A stretch of 64,000 bases of DNA. It comes from Phormidesmis priestleyi ULC007. Lineage in GTDB: Bacteria; Cyanobacteriota; Cyanobacteriia; Leptolyngbyales; Leptolyngbyaceae. Position numbers and translations under genes: made by a program. Each line of letters opens with the position of its first letter. Positions within the stretch are counted from its first letter, which is position 1. The notes under the pieces were generated by a model. It saw nothing but the letters and a program-made list of their open reading frames with translations. It did no database searches and was not told the origin of the DNA. The stretch covers positions 128,099 through 192,098 of the forward strand of contig NZ_MPPI01000001.1 in assembly GCF_001895925.1 (NCBI RefSeq), written 5' to 3'. Shown here piece after piece: positions 56,348-64,000 of this stretch.

Positions 56348-56920
56348 ATGAAAAGAGATAGTTTTAGCGAGATCTACAAAATCGATGAATCGACAGATCG
56401 CTACATGATCGAGATTGCCCTGGATCAGTACACTGATATCTTCAACGAATGGGACCCTGCTCCCTTTAAACGTCGAGAACTCAATCCTGATCTGAAACTC
56501 TACTTGGAGGAATACTCTGACGAAATTCCTAGTAAGTATGCGATCGAATTATGTTTCGCAGTCCCAGCCGGAATGCGCGATGAACGAGTAGAGGAAGAAT
56601 CTCGGATTGGTCTCAAGAACAGTTTCATCTCCAAACGATACTTTCTAGGAAAGGAGATCAAGAAGAGTAACACCCGGATGCTGCTGTTTGTCGTCATCGG
56701 TCTTGTGCTTCTATGGGTAGCAAAGACTGCTGCAAGTCGTTTTGCAGAAGCGGATGCATCATCCATCCTGTTTGAAGGGCTGGCGATTACTGGATGGGTT
56801 TTTCTATGGGAAGCGGTCTCGCTATTCTTTTTCACAAACCGTGAACTCTATCACCGTTATCAGACCCACAAAAGATTGCAAAATGCCCCCGTGATTTTCC
56901 AAGAAGCAGAAAAATACTAA
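56348..56920 (+). CDS. hypothetical protein with membrane segments
   Basis: 190 residues. A charged N-terminal two-thirds (residues 1-110, EIALDQYTDIFNEWDPAPFKRRELN) is followed by two helices near 113-130 and 142-163 (LFVVIGLVLLWVA, LFEGLAITGWVFLWEAVSLFFF) and a basic tail. I recognise no family. It stands alone between HdeD and a nested repeat. Confidence 0.65.
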   Translation: MKRDSFSEIYKIDESTDRYMIEIALDQYTDIFNEWDPAPFKRRELNPDLKLYLEEYSDEIPSKYAIELCFAVPAGMRDERVEEESRIGLKNSFISKRYFLGKEIKKSNTRMLLFVVIGLVLLWVAKTAASRFAEADASSILFEGLAITGWVFLWEAVSLFFFTNRELYHRYQTHKRLQNAPVIFQEAEKY

Positions 56921-56936
56921 AAGTAACCTCATTCCC

Positions 56937-57193
56937 TAGCACTTCTCCCCCAAGAGCAGGTGAACCGGACTCTTGCCCCCTCTCCTGCGGACTACCGTGT
57001 ATACACAAATTGCTTTAAGTTCGGATTGTTGGGGTTTGCCCCCTAAATCCCCCAGTCTGGGGGACTTTGACCCCGGACTTTCAGTTTCAAAGTCCCCCAA
57101 TTTTGGGGATTTAGGGGGCAGAAGCTGCTCATAACGAAGCGAAATGACTGATGTATACACGGTAGCTCCTGCGGGAGAGGGCTGGGGTGAGGG
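56937..57193 (+). repeat. palindromic repeat family R3 copy 4, split by MITE B3
   Basis: The left arm CAGGTGAACCGGACTCTTGC with CCCCTCTCCTGCGG and the right arm CTCCTGCGGGAGAGGGCTGG are halves of R3. The insertion at the tip is the MITE at 56991-57165. Confidence 0.75.
56991..57165 (+). mobile_element. MITE-like element, subfamily B copy 3 with 9-base target duplication
   Basis: The left end ACTACCGTGTATACACAA and right end GATGTATACACGGTAG are inverted repeats. CTCCTGCGG directly flanks both sides (56982-56990 and 57166-57174), an exact 9-base duplication. The core is as in the other copies. There is no ORF. Confidence 0.85.
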
Positions 57194-57270
57194 TAAATCC
57201 GGGTCTTATTTAATTCACAATCCTAAGTGTCCATTGTTACCCATTTTTGTTCTGTAATCTGAGGTTTTTT

Positions 57271-57741
57271 ATGACTTACGATCGCCCACTTTCCAAAGCC
57301 TTGATTGTCCTATTAGGTCTGAGCATTCCCCTTGTTAGTCATTCACGAGCAAATGCGGCTGAACGGTGTATCTCTTTTAGACCGATCGGCACTTCAGGAT
57401 ACGAGGTTAGGAAAACTGTTTCTTCAGCAGGGGTGACTCCAGGTGTTAGAAACAACTGGGACACCGATTTTGTGGTACCCGGCGGTGTAAGATTTACCCG
57501 CTACATCGCCACCATCACTTCAGAATTGCCAGCAAACTACAACATCATCCAGAATTTTAAGTACGGTGACAGAACTTCTAGACAGGTTTTTAGACGAGAT
57601 GATGCCCGATTAGTGGGTGGAGTTCCTTTTCAAGTGCAAGTCGTCCCGTCAGGTCGTCAACCGTTTCAAGTTAATATGAACATCAATGGAAGACAGGGAT
57701 CTGTTTATAGAGTCAGGGCTTCAGGTTGCACTCCAAGATGA
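57271..57741 (+). CDS. small secreted protein, novel two-cysteine family (paralog 2)
   Basis: 156 residues with a signal peptide (about 1-30, cleavage near NAA-ERC). The mature part shows RCISFRPIGTSGYEVRKTV, TDFVVPGGVRFTRYIATI, NFKYGDRTSRQVF, PSGRQPFQVNMNI and a C-terminal SGCTPR. These align with the protein at 46943-47395, though the gap between shared blocks differs. The start is the ATG at 57271; an earlier ATG at 57247 has no good site. Confidence 0.75.
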   Translation: MTYDRPLSKALIVLLGLSIPLVSHSRANAAERCISFRPIGTSGYEVRKTVSSAGVTPGVRNNWDTDFVVPGGVRFTRYIATITSELPANYNIIQNFKYGDRTSRQVFRRDDARLVGGVPFQVQVVPSGRQPFQVNMNINGRQGSVYRVRASGCTPR

Positions 57742-57790
57742 GCTTGATTTGAAGTCGTGCATCTACCCCGCTGTCACTTCTCCTTAGCTC

Positions 57791-59224
57791 ATGAGTGCCC
57801 CTTCATCTATGGAAAATCAGTTGACCGATCGTTCTTTCAAGCATCAGGCTGAGGGTCGTTCTGTCGCAGAGCGTCTCGCTGCCGGAAAAGCCCTGCGCCA
57901 AAAAGTAAAGCGCACTGACCTTGCTGAATATCACCCGCCTGCTAACCGCCAAGACCCGATCGCAATTCTGGAAGCTCAGACAAAGACCCGCCTACCAGAG
58001 CTGGTGCCCATCTGCTACGCCCGGATGTTAACCTCTCCCTTCGCATTTCTACGGGGTTCGGCCGCAGTGATGATTCAGGATATTGCACTCGCCCCAACGA
58101 CGGGCATCAACGTGCAAGCCTGTGGAGATATGCATCTGTCCAATTTTGGCGTGTTTGCCTCTGCCGAGCGCAACCTGGTGTTTGGCATCAACGACTTCGA
58201 TGAAACCTATCCAGGAGCCTGGGAATGGGATCTGAAACGGTTGGTGGCGAGTGCAGTTGTGGCGGGGCGGTTTTTGGGAGGCGATCGTGTTCTTTGCGAA
58301 GCTGCTGTACGGGCAGTGGTGCAGTCCTATCGGCAACACTTATACGAGTATGCCGAAATGGGCTATCTCGACTTGTGGTATGCCAACATCACAGAAGCTG
58401 ACTTGCTTCAGAAGTTGCCTACCCAATCTCACAAAAGAGCAACCCAACTTTTAGTAAAAGCTCGTCAGCGCACCCATCTTCAAGTGTTGGAAAAAATGAC
58501 CGATCTGGTGGACGATCAGCATCACATTATCGAAGATCCTCCTCTAGTAGTACGAATAGAAACAACCCCCCGTGGAAAGCCGATGGTTGAGGCCATTGAA
58601 CAGCTAATGCAAGATTACCTCACCTCTCTGAGCGCCGATCGCCGCTTTCTAGTGTCGCGATATCGCATTGTGGACGTTGCCCGGAAAGTTGTGGGCGTGG
58701 GCAGTGTTGGGACTCGCTGCTGGGTTATTTATCTAGAAGGTATCGATGCGGGCGACCCACTATTTTTGCAAATCAAGGAAGCCCAGCCCTCGATATTAGC
58801 TCCCTATGCTGAAACCCTCTGTAACTACAGGTTGCCAGATGACCATCAGGGGCACCGAGTTGTGACTGGACAGCGACTGATCCAAGGGGCACCCGACATC
58901 TTTCTGGGATGGGGTGAGATGGATGGTATTCAATACTACATCCGCCAGTTGCGGGATATGAAAGGGGGAGTCAAGCTTGAACCCAGCAAGTTTCGACTAG
59001 CAGAACTGTCAAACTACTGCGGGGTATGTGGCTGGGCGCTGGCACTAGCTCATGCCAAATCCAGTGATGCCGCTATGCTGTCCGGCTATGTCGGCAAAAG
59101 CGAAGCATTGGATGAGGCATTGACAAAATTCGCCCATGCTTATGCAGATCAAACCGATCGAGATTATGACCAGTTGGCAGCCGCAGCAAAACAGGGACGC
59201 ATTCAGGTTGCTAGCGAATTTTGA
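57791..59224 (+). CDS. DUF2252 family protein
   Basis: 477 residues, soluble. Visible features are RMLTSPFAFLRGSAAVMIQD near residue 77, CGDMHLSNFGVF near 112 with FGINDFDETYPGAWEWDLKRL soon after, and a later RQLRDMKGGV. The fold recalls aminoglycoside-kinase-like (APH) proteins: GDMHLSNF and INDFDE would be the catalytic and metal-binding parts. The substrate is unknown. It lies 30 bases before the P-type ATPase gene and may be co-transcribed. Confidence 0.85.
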   Translation: MSAPSSMENQLTDRSFKHQAEGRSVAERLAAGKALRQKVKRTDLAEYHPPANRQDPIAILEAQTKTRLPELVPICYARMLTSPFAFLRGSAAVMIQDIALAPTTGINVQACGDMHLSNFGVFASAERNLVFGINDFDETYPGAWEWDLKRLVASAVVAGRFLGGDRVLCEAAVRAVVQSYRQHLYEYAEMGYLDLWYANITEADLLQKLPTQSHKRATQLLVKARQRTHLQVLEKMTDLVDDQHHIIEDPPLVVRIETTPRGKPMVEAIEQLMQDYLTSLSADRRFLVSRYRIVDVARKVVGVGSVGTRCWVIYLEGIDAGDPLFLQIKEAQPSILAPYAETLCNYRLPDDHQGHRVVTGQRLIQGAPDIFLGWGEMDGIQYYIRQLRDMKGGVKLEPSKFRLAELSNYCGVCGWALALAHAKSSDAAMLSGYVGKSEALDEALTKFAHAYADQTDRDYDQLAAAAKQGRIQVASEF

Positions 59225-59254
59225 CGTGGCATCATACCAAACTAGTCTGAAACC

Positions 59255-61525
59255 ATGCAATCTACTCCAAGTCAGCTTCCAGGGTTGAGCGATCGCGAAG
59301 CAGCAAACCGTCGTGCAGCCGGACAAGGGAACAACATTCCGATTCAAACCAGTCGCACCTACTGGGATATTTTTCGGGACAACTTGTTCACGTTCATTAA
59401 CGGGGTCTACTTCTTCCTGAGCTTGGTGCTGATTGCGCTAGGACTTGTCAGTGATGTACTGGTACTTGCCTGTGTGATCTTGCTGAACGTTGTAGTTAAC
59501 GTGATTCAAGAGATTCGCGCTAAGAAGAAACTAGACAAAATTGCCTTGCTCACGCGCCCTAAAGCCAGCATCATCCGCGAGGGACAACAACGGGACATCG
59601 ATCCGAGTCAGATTGTGGTGGGCGATGTGCTGGTGGTCAGTCCAGGCGATCAAATTGTGGTCGATGGCTCCATCATGGGTGAGGGCGAAATCAAAGTAGA
59701 TGAGTCTCTGCTGACGGGCGAATCAGATTTGATTGCAAAGCAGGTCAGCGATCCGGTCTACTCTGGGAGCTTTTGCGTCAGCGGCACCGCTTGCTATGAA
59801 GCCGAAAAAGTGGGTGCCGATAGTTTAGCCAGCAAAATGACGGCGGAAGCCCGCAAGTTTCGCAAGGTGCTGACTCCATTGCAACACCGCATCAATATGA
59901 TCATTCGCCTGTTGTTGGGTGTTGCGCTTCTTCTGGGCTTGATCACCGCACTACGGATCACTTTGGGAGTCATTTCTCTGACAACAGGCGTTCAAAACAC
60001 TGCGGTTATTGTGGGTCTTGTTCCCAGCGGGTTGTATTTAATGATTACCCTCGCCTACACGTTTGGAGCGGTGCGAATTGCTCAACAGAGCGCGTTGGTG
60101 CAGCAGGCAAATGCAGTGGAATCGATTAGTAATGTGGATGTGATGTGCCTGGACAAAACGGGGACGCTGACTGCAAATCGGATTCAATTGCAAACGGTGT
60201 ATCCCATTGACCTCGATCGCGCCAAGCTAGAAACCATTTTGGGAAATTACGCTGCCACTGCTTCTACGAGTAACAAGACCAATGAGGCGATCGCCACCAC
60301 ATTACCCAGAGAAAAGCGCCCGCTGAAGACCGAAATTTCTTTTGGCTCGGCTCATAAGTGGAGCGCGATCGCGTTTGGTGACTCGCCGGGTGTATATATT
60401 CTCGGTGCCCCAGAGATTTTAGGCACGGTCATACCGCTTCAAACAGACCTCCAGGCATATATCCGCGAAGGTGCAGATCAGGGGTTGCGTGTACTCTTAT
60501 TTGCCTACAGTCCGACTGTGACTGAGCTACGAGACGGGACAGGCGATCCAGTGTTGCCCCCCAATCTTCAGCCGCTGGGCATTCTGCGCTTTGGTGATGA
60601 ACTGCGCCCCGATGCCCGTCAAACCTTGGCAGAATTTCGTCAGGCAGGCATTCAAGTCAAAGTTATTTCTGGCGACAATCCGGCGACTGTTGCGGCGTTA
60701 GCAAAACAAGCCGGGTTAAGTAATGACATTATTGCAGTATCGGGTCAGGATTTGGCTCAAATGGATGACGCGGTGTTCACCCAAACTGCCGAAGAAAGTA
60801 CGATTTTTGGACGGATTACGCCTGAGCAGAAAGCCCGTCTGGTCAAGAGCCTTCAGTCTCGCAAACACTACGTTGCCATGATGGGAGATGGGGTAAATGA
60901 TGTGCTGTCACTCAAACAAGCAAATGTGGGTATTGCGATGGAAAGTGGCAGCCAAGCGACTCGCGGTGTTGCCGATATTGTGTTGCTCAAAGATAAGTTT
61001 AGTGCGCTACCCAAAATCTTTTTAGAAGGACAACGAATTCGCAATGGAGTTGCCGATATCAGCAAACTGTTTATGGTGCGAATTTTTTCGTTTATTCTGG
61101 CGATCGTAGCCGTTGGCATGATTACGCTGTCGTTTCCCTTTGGAATTAAAACCAGTACGATCGTCATGTTCCTCACCGTTGGCATTCCGCCTTTCTTTGT
61201 CACCTTATGGGCAAAACCAGACAAACCCAAAGGGCTTGAGGGAAACTCTTTCCTGCATTTTGTGATACCCGCCACGTTGACCCTTTCTCTAGCGAGTATT
61301 CTTGTCTATCTCTACTTTCTGGCGGAAAACATTACACCTGTTTTTGAGTGGCTCAACGGTCAAATCCCGTTTGATGAACTCGGTCGTCGGATCGCCTTTG
61401 AGGATATTGCCAGGGCACAACAGGTTGCAGAAACAGCAATGATCACGCTGCAAGTGTTGGGGGGTTATTCTTGCTCCCATTCCTCAAGCCACCCACTTCC
61501 GCTTGGGTTGGAGGTGAGCCGCTGA
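59255..61525 (+). CDS. P-type cation ATPase (CtpE-like), reading frame broken near the 3' end
   Basis: The open part is 756 residues. It has actuator motif LLTGESD near residue 154, the phosphorylation site CLDKTGTLT near 299, and the hinge MMGDGVNDVLSLKQA near 546. Helices are at about 38-55, 60-80, 213-240, 250-275 and four or more after 610. It lacks the N-terminal metal-binding CxxC, so a Ca/Mg or other light cation is more likely than copper. The sequence style matches the CtpE branch, which moves calcium in mycobacteria. The last ~20 residues after GGYSCSHSSS are out of frame compared with the family, because the true C-terminus continues in another frame from about 61462. Confidence 0.88.
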   Translation: MQSTPSQLPGLSDREAANRRAAGQGNNIPIQTSRTYWDIFRDNLFTFINGVYFFLSLVLIALGLVSDVLVLACVILLNVVVNVIQEIRAKKKLDKIALLTRPKASIIREGQQRDIDPSQIVVGDVLVVSPGDQIVVDGSIMGEGEIKVDESLLTGESDLIAKQVSDPVYSGSFCVSGTACYEAEKVGADSLASKMTAEARKFRKVLTPLQHRINMIIRLLLGVALLLGLITALRITLGVISLTTGVQNTAVIVGLVPSGLYLMITLAYTFGAVRIAQQSALVQQANAVESISNVDVMCLDKTGTLTANRIQLQTVYPIDLDRAKLETILGNYAATASTSNKTNEAIATTLPREKRPLKTEISFGSAHKWSAIAFGDSPGVYILGAPEILGTVIPLQTDLQAYIREGADQGLRVLLFAYSPTVTELRDGTGDPVLPPNLQPLGILRFGDELRPDARQTLAEFRQAGIQVKVISGDNPATVAALAKQAGLSNDIIAVSGQDLAQMDDAVFTQTAEESTIFGRITPEQKARLVKSLQSRKHYVAMMGDGVNDVLSLKQANVGIAMESGSQATRGVADIVLLKDKFSALPKIFLEGQRIRNGVADISKLFMVRIFSFILAIVAVGMITLSFPFGIKTSTIVMFLTVGIPPFFVTLWAKPDKPKGLEGNSFLHFVIPATLTLSLASILVYLYFLAENITPVFEWLNGQIPFDELGRRIAFEDIARAQQVAETAMITLQVLGGYSCSHSSSHPLPLGLEVSR

Positions 61526-61749
61526 GTCAAGACAAACGCTTTACCATTCTCGCGGGCATTGTTTTATTGGTTTACGGATTGATTCTTGCGGTGCCATTTT
61601 TGCGTAACTTTTTTGAACTCTATCCACTTGATTTAATTCATTATTTAGGAATCGGATTGGTTGCCTTAATTTGGGCGTTAGTCGTGCGGTTTACCTGGAG
61701 AAATAGATTACTCGATCGCTTTCTTGGCGTTAAGATTAGTCCGTTTTAA
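61462..61749 (+). pseudogene. C-terminal part of the P-type ATPase in the -1 frame
   Basis: This frame reads LFLLPFLKPPTSAWVGGEPLS, then helices AGIVLLVYGLILAVPFL and YLGIGLVALIWALVVRF, ending RLLDRFLGVKISPF. This is the family's conserved C-terminus. It joins the upstream frame at the six-G run 61459-61464 by a -1 shift. The stop TAA at 61747-61749 lies in the left end of an A-type MITE. Confidence 0.8.
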
Positions 61750-61917
61750 CGTGAATTCAACGAATTCGTTACAAGTCTGTCGCGCCCCCTAAATCCCCCA
61801 TTCTGGGGAACTTTGAACCGGAAATTTTGGTTTGAAGTCCCCCAAATTGGGGGATTTAGGGGGCTTCCCGAATTGGCAATCGTCGTGAGAAATCTCATCG
61901 AATTCAAGTCGTTTTAA
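61746..61917 (+). mobile_element. MITE-like element, subfamily A copy 4
   Basis: The left end TTAACGTGAATTCAACGAAT and right end CTCATCGAATTCAAGTCGTT are imperfect inverted repeats. Core: CCCCCTAAATCCCCCATTCT, GAAGTCCCCCAAATTGGGGG and GATTTAGGGGGC. It fills the whole space between two convergent genes and touches both stop codons. Confidence 0.8.
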
Positions 61918-62755
61918 GCCACAAGTCTCGATAATCTCGAACATAGTCGCGAAGCTTACGAGGTGGGTGCCCCAGAAGTTTTGCCAACGTATTGGCTACT
62001 GCCTCAGCCTGTCCAAATCGAAGTCCTACATGAAGGATGGTTTGGACGAGGATTTGTTCCAGAGGCATTTTACGTCGAAACAGATGGGAGAAGTAGCCCG
62101 GAACACTCGCTGGCTGATAGACGATCGCTCGACCCAGTTCGTCAGATAAAGCAGTTGCCACTTCAACAAACGAAAGGGATTCAGATCCCGTCAGGGTATA
62201 GATTTGCGCCTGGTGAGATGCGGGATTAATCAGCACGTTAACCGCAACTTCGGCAATGTCACGCCCATCGATGAAGGCAACTCGACCAGCACCCGCAGGC
62301 AGGAAGATGCGATCGTCCTGAACAATATCGTCTCGGTAAGCATCGCCGAGATTTTGGGCAAAGAAACCGGGTCTGAGAATTGTCCATCCCTCAGATTTTT
62401 GACGAAGGTGTTGCTCGACTGCGTGATGGGGCACGAGAGGATTGTCTGCGGCACCTGCGACGGAAACAAACACGATATGCTGCACACCCTGAGAGCGCGC
62501 CACATCAAGAAACGAGTTGAGCGTTTTACGGGTGTCGGAGATGGCTGGAGGGCGCAGCAGAAAAACAGCATTGCAGCCTTGCACCGCCGATCGGAAAGTA
62601 CTCGCATTGAGGAAATCGAATGGAACAATCTCAGCACCATCTTGCGAAACAGAGTTCGGCTTGCGTGAGCCGATGCGAAATGGAGCCTGACGAGCGCGGA
62701 GACATTCAACCACTGTCGTTCCAATGTTCCCAGAAGCTCCTGTTATAAGAATCAT
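61904..62755 (-). CDS. NmrA-like NAD(P)H-binding oxidoreductase
   Basis: 283 residues. The Rossmann motif TGASGNIGTTV is at residues 5-15. FLLRPP and FVSVAGA follow, with AVEQHLRQKSEGWTILRPGFFAQN near 115-138, typical of the atypical SDR/NmrA quinone-reductase-like group (the catalytic YxxxK is replaced by a His context). The last residues LKTT and the stop come from the end of the MITE. Substrate unknown. Confidence 0.87.
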   Translation of the reverse strand: MILITGASGNIGTTVVECLRARQAPFRIGSRKPNSVSQDGAEIVPFDFLNASTFRSAVQGCNAVFLLRPPAISDTRKTLNSFLDVARSQGVQHIVFVSVAGAADNPLVPHHAVEQHLRQKSEGWTILRPGFFAQNLGDAYRDDIVQDDRIFLPAGAGRVAFIDGRDIAEVAVNVLINPASHQAQIYTLTGSESLSFVEVATALSDELGRAIVYQPASVPGYFSHLFRRKMPLEQILVQTILHVGLRFGQAEAVANTLAKLLGHPPRKLRDYVRDYRDLWLKTT

Positions 62756-62904
62756 GATGTTTCACACTATCGTTAGTACTTTCTTGGGATGATAAAATTA
62801 GCCTGTATTGAAGCAGTAATTAGTGCAGGCATGATACTGGCTCGATCGCTCACTGCTACCAAACACGGAGATTATCAAAACGGTTCATTATTTGGTGCTT
62901 ATTT

Positions 62905-63432
62905 ATGAACTATAAGTCTTCCAGCCAACAATTAACGGGTTGTATAGTAACTTTGACGATCGGGCTAGTTGGAGTAACTGCTGCAAATTCTGCAATCGCA
63001 TACCCTGTCTCTGGAAAACCTCTGCTTATGGCTCAATCTGCTTCCTCAATTGCAGGTAGTTGGCGATTGGTCATTATGGCAGAGCCAACCTCTCCGGGTG
63101 TTGTTCCGCAAGCTACTAAACTGACAGCCGACTTTTCGGGCAATTCTTCAGAACCTGGGAAAGCCAATCACCTCACGGGTTCGGGTGGATGCAACCGCTT
63201 TATGGGAAGCTACCAAATCAAGGGGAATCACTTGAGTATTGGTACTCTTGCATCAACGCGCAAGGCTTGTGAGGAGTCTATCCTGAACCAGGAGTTCCGG
63301 TATCTCAAGGCTTTAGAAGGCGCTCAACGGTATGAGGTGGATAGTCAGGGTCAATTGACAATCTTTTATCAGACCGGGCAGGAGTCAGGGGTTTTGCGTT
63401 TTACCTCTCAAACTGTCCGAGAGTTATGGTAA
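62905..63432 (+). CDS. META-domain secreted protein (HslJ-like)
   Basis: 175 residues with a signal peptide (about 12-32, cleavage near AIA). The META domain starts SIAGSWRLV and has the signature GSGGCNRFMGSYQIKGNHLS near 93-112, followed by TRKACEES. The two Cys may form a disulfide. META proteins such as HslJ are linked to outer-membrane or drug stress. It diverges from the NmrA-like gene. Confidence 0.88.
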   Translation: MNYKSSSQQLTGCIVTLTIGLVGVTAANSAIAYPVSGKPLLMAQSASSIAGSWRLVIMAEPTSPGVVPQATKLTADFSGNSSEPGKANHLTGSGGCNRFMGSYQIKGNHLSIGTLASTRKACEESILNQEFRYLKALEGAQRYEVDSQGQLTIFYQTGQESGVLRFTSQTVRELW

Positions 63433-63514
63433 GAGGTAATATTTGAACACTCAACTGAATAAAGCCAATCCGCAGATCGGGAGTATCAATGTCACACGAT
63501 CGCTCCTCAGGATC

Positions 63515-63583
63515 GTGAATTAAATAACGTCGGTTACTTGCAACGTCAATGGGCACGGCAGTGCCATGCCCCTACGTAATCGG
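63515..63583 (+). repeat. dispersed repeat, family R5 copy b
   Basis: ATTAAATAACGTCGGTTACT, TGCAACGTCAATGGGCACGG and CAGTGCCATGCCCC match, inverted, the stretch at 30548-30640. Non-coding, in the leader of the DUF3611 gene. Confidence 0.65.
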
Positions 63584-63628
63584 AAACCCCGACTCACCCT
63601 TCACATTCCTTCTATAGGAAACCCTTCT

Positions 63629-64000
63629 ATGTTTAACTTCCTCGATTCTGAAGCACCAAAACCGACTCCTCAACAGATTGCTCATTCCTTCCGCTGGTTG
63701 GGCTGGACTGGCTTCTGGCTGCAAGCTCTGCTGGGGTTTATTCCGATCTTAGTAGTGGTCGTGAACGTTCTGTTTAAACCAGGACAGAGCGGCGGATTTT
63801 CCTTTGGTTTGTGGTTGGCGATCGCCTGCTTAGTCGCCCTGATCTTCAGTATTTACTGGTGTTTTCGCTATACGCGGCTGGCAAGTAAGTTAGAGGTGCG
63901 GGATCAGCGCCCTGCAAAGTCTCAGGTCATGCGAGATGTCAAACTTGGGCTGCTGGCTAATATCGGTATTATGACGATCGCCGTGCTGATCGCGATGATG
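63629..64000 (+). CDS. DUF3611 family membrane protein (3' end outside window)
   Basis: The reading frame is open from the ATG at 63629 to the window edge (124 codons). It starts MFNFLDSEAPKPTPQQIAHS and has SFRWLGWTGFWLQALLGFIP, with helices near 29-50, 62-82 and 105-124. This is the DUF3611 pattern, a family found in cyanobacteria and plant chloroplasts (the plant member may bind Ca-dependent partners). Function unknown here. Confidence 0.85.
   Translation, partial: MFNFLDSEAPKPTPQQIAHSFRWLGWTGFWLQALLGFIPILVVVVNVLFKPGQSGGFSFGLWLAIACLVALIFSIYWCFRYTRLASKLEVRDQRPAKSQVMRDVKLGLLANIGIMTIAVLIAMM

Noticed and set aside
25126-61917. CRISPR array made of the G-rich repeats
   Set aside because: The copies are single, far apart, in both orientations and have inverted ends; there are no regularly spaced units and no cas genes.
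62204-62668. 154-codon plus-strand frame opposite the NmrA-like gene
   Set aside because: Antisense to a conserved Rossmann protein, no recognisable features.

Overview
The window looks like chromosomal DNA of a cyanobacterium, probably a filamentous Leptolyngbya/Oscillatoriales-type. The evidence is the very frequent HIP1-type octamer GCGATCGC, a thylakoid-type FtsH closely matching the slr0228 pattern, several cyanobacteria-typical families (DUF3611, DUF2127, Uma2, cyanoexosortase, DUF39, cyanophycinase) and giant multi-PAS histidine kinases. No rRNA, CRISPR array or intact insertion sequence was seen. Two tRNAs are present: Asp(GTC) on + and Val(GAC) on -.

Layout. 1-9.1 kb is mostly housekeeping: a hydrolase coupled to a DUF39 homocysteine-biosynthesis protein, tRNA-Asp, gltX, ftsH, a Uma2 nuclease and an ABC exporter. 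9.3-11.1 kb (minus) has an aspartoacylase-like protein and prepilin peptidase. 11.3-19.0 kb holds an orphan adenylation-carrier-reductase protein, then an amino-acid-permease/hybrid-histidine-kinase fusion and a receiver-kinase whose start overlaps the stop of the fusion gene. 19.2-21.5 kb has leuB and small proteins. 21.5-28.3 kb (minus) is an exopolysaccharide/exosortase operon: DegT aminotransferase, exosortase, its associated protein, Wza-like export protein, Wzc-like co-polymerase. 28.6-33.2 kb has tRNA-Val, two tiny genes, an orphan sugar permease, a repeat-rich gap with an IS200/IS605 remnant, and a GST/ene-reductase pair.

33.4-46.1 kb is a signalling island: a membrane Fe-S protein fused to HEAT-like and degenerate cyclic-nucleotide-binding regions, an MscS channel, an OmpR-type regulator with an Hpt tail, a 1705-residue eight-PAS histidine kinase and two single-domain receivers. 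46.2-57.7 kb is an arginine/cyanophycin catabolic island: ArcD-like antiporter, arginine deiminase, DUF6325 and SHOCT proteins, cyanophycinase, an AstE/AspA-type metallohydrolase and an NhaC antiporter. It is bracketed by two paralogous small secreted proteins. 57.8-64 kb has a DUF2252 protein, a CtpE-like P-type ATPase with a frameshift in a G run, an NmrA-type reductase, a META-domain secreted protein and a partial DUF3611 protein.

The intergenic DNA is full of small mobile-like repeats. Two related MITE-like subfamilies (A: ends TTAACGTCAGTT; B: ends CTACYGTGTRTACA) share a G-rich palindromic core. Other dispersed palindromes occur in two to four copies. Three of four copies of one palindrome are each split by a different small insertion near the hairpin tip, and several repeats lie directly on the stop codons of flanking genes.
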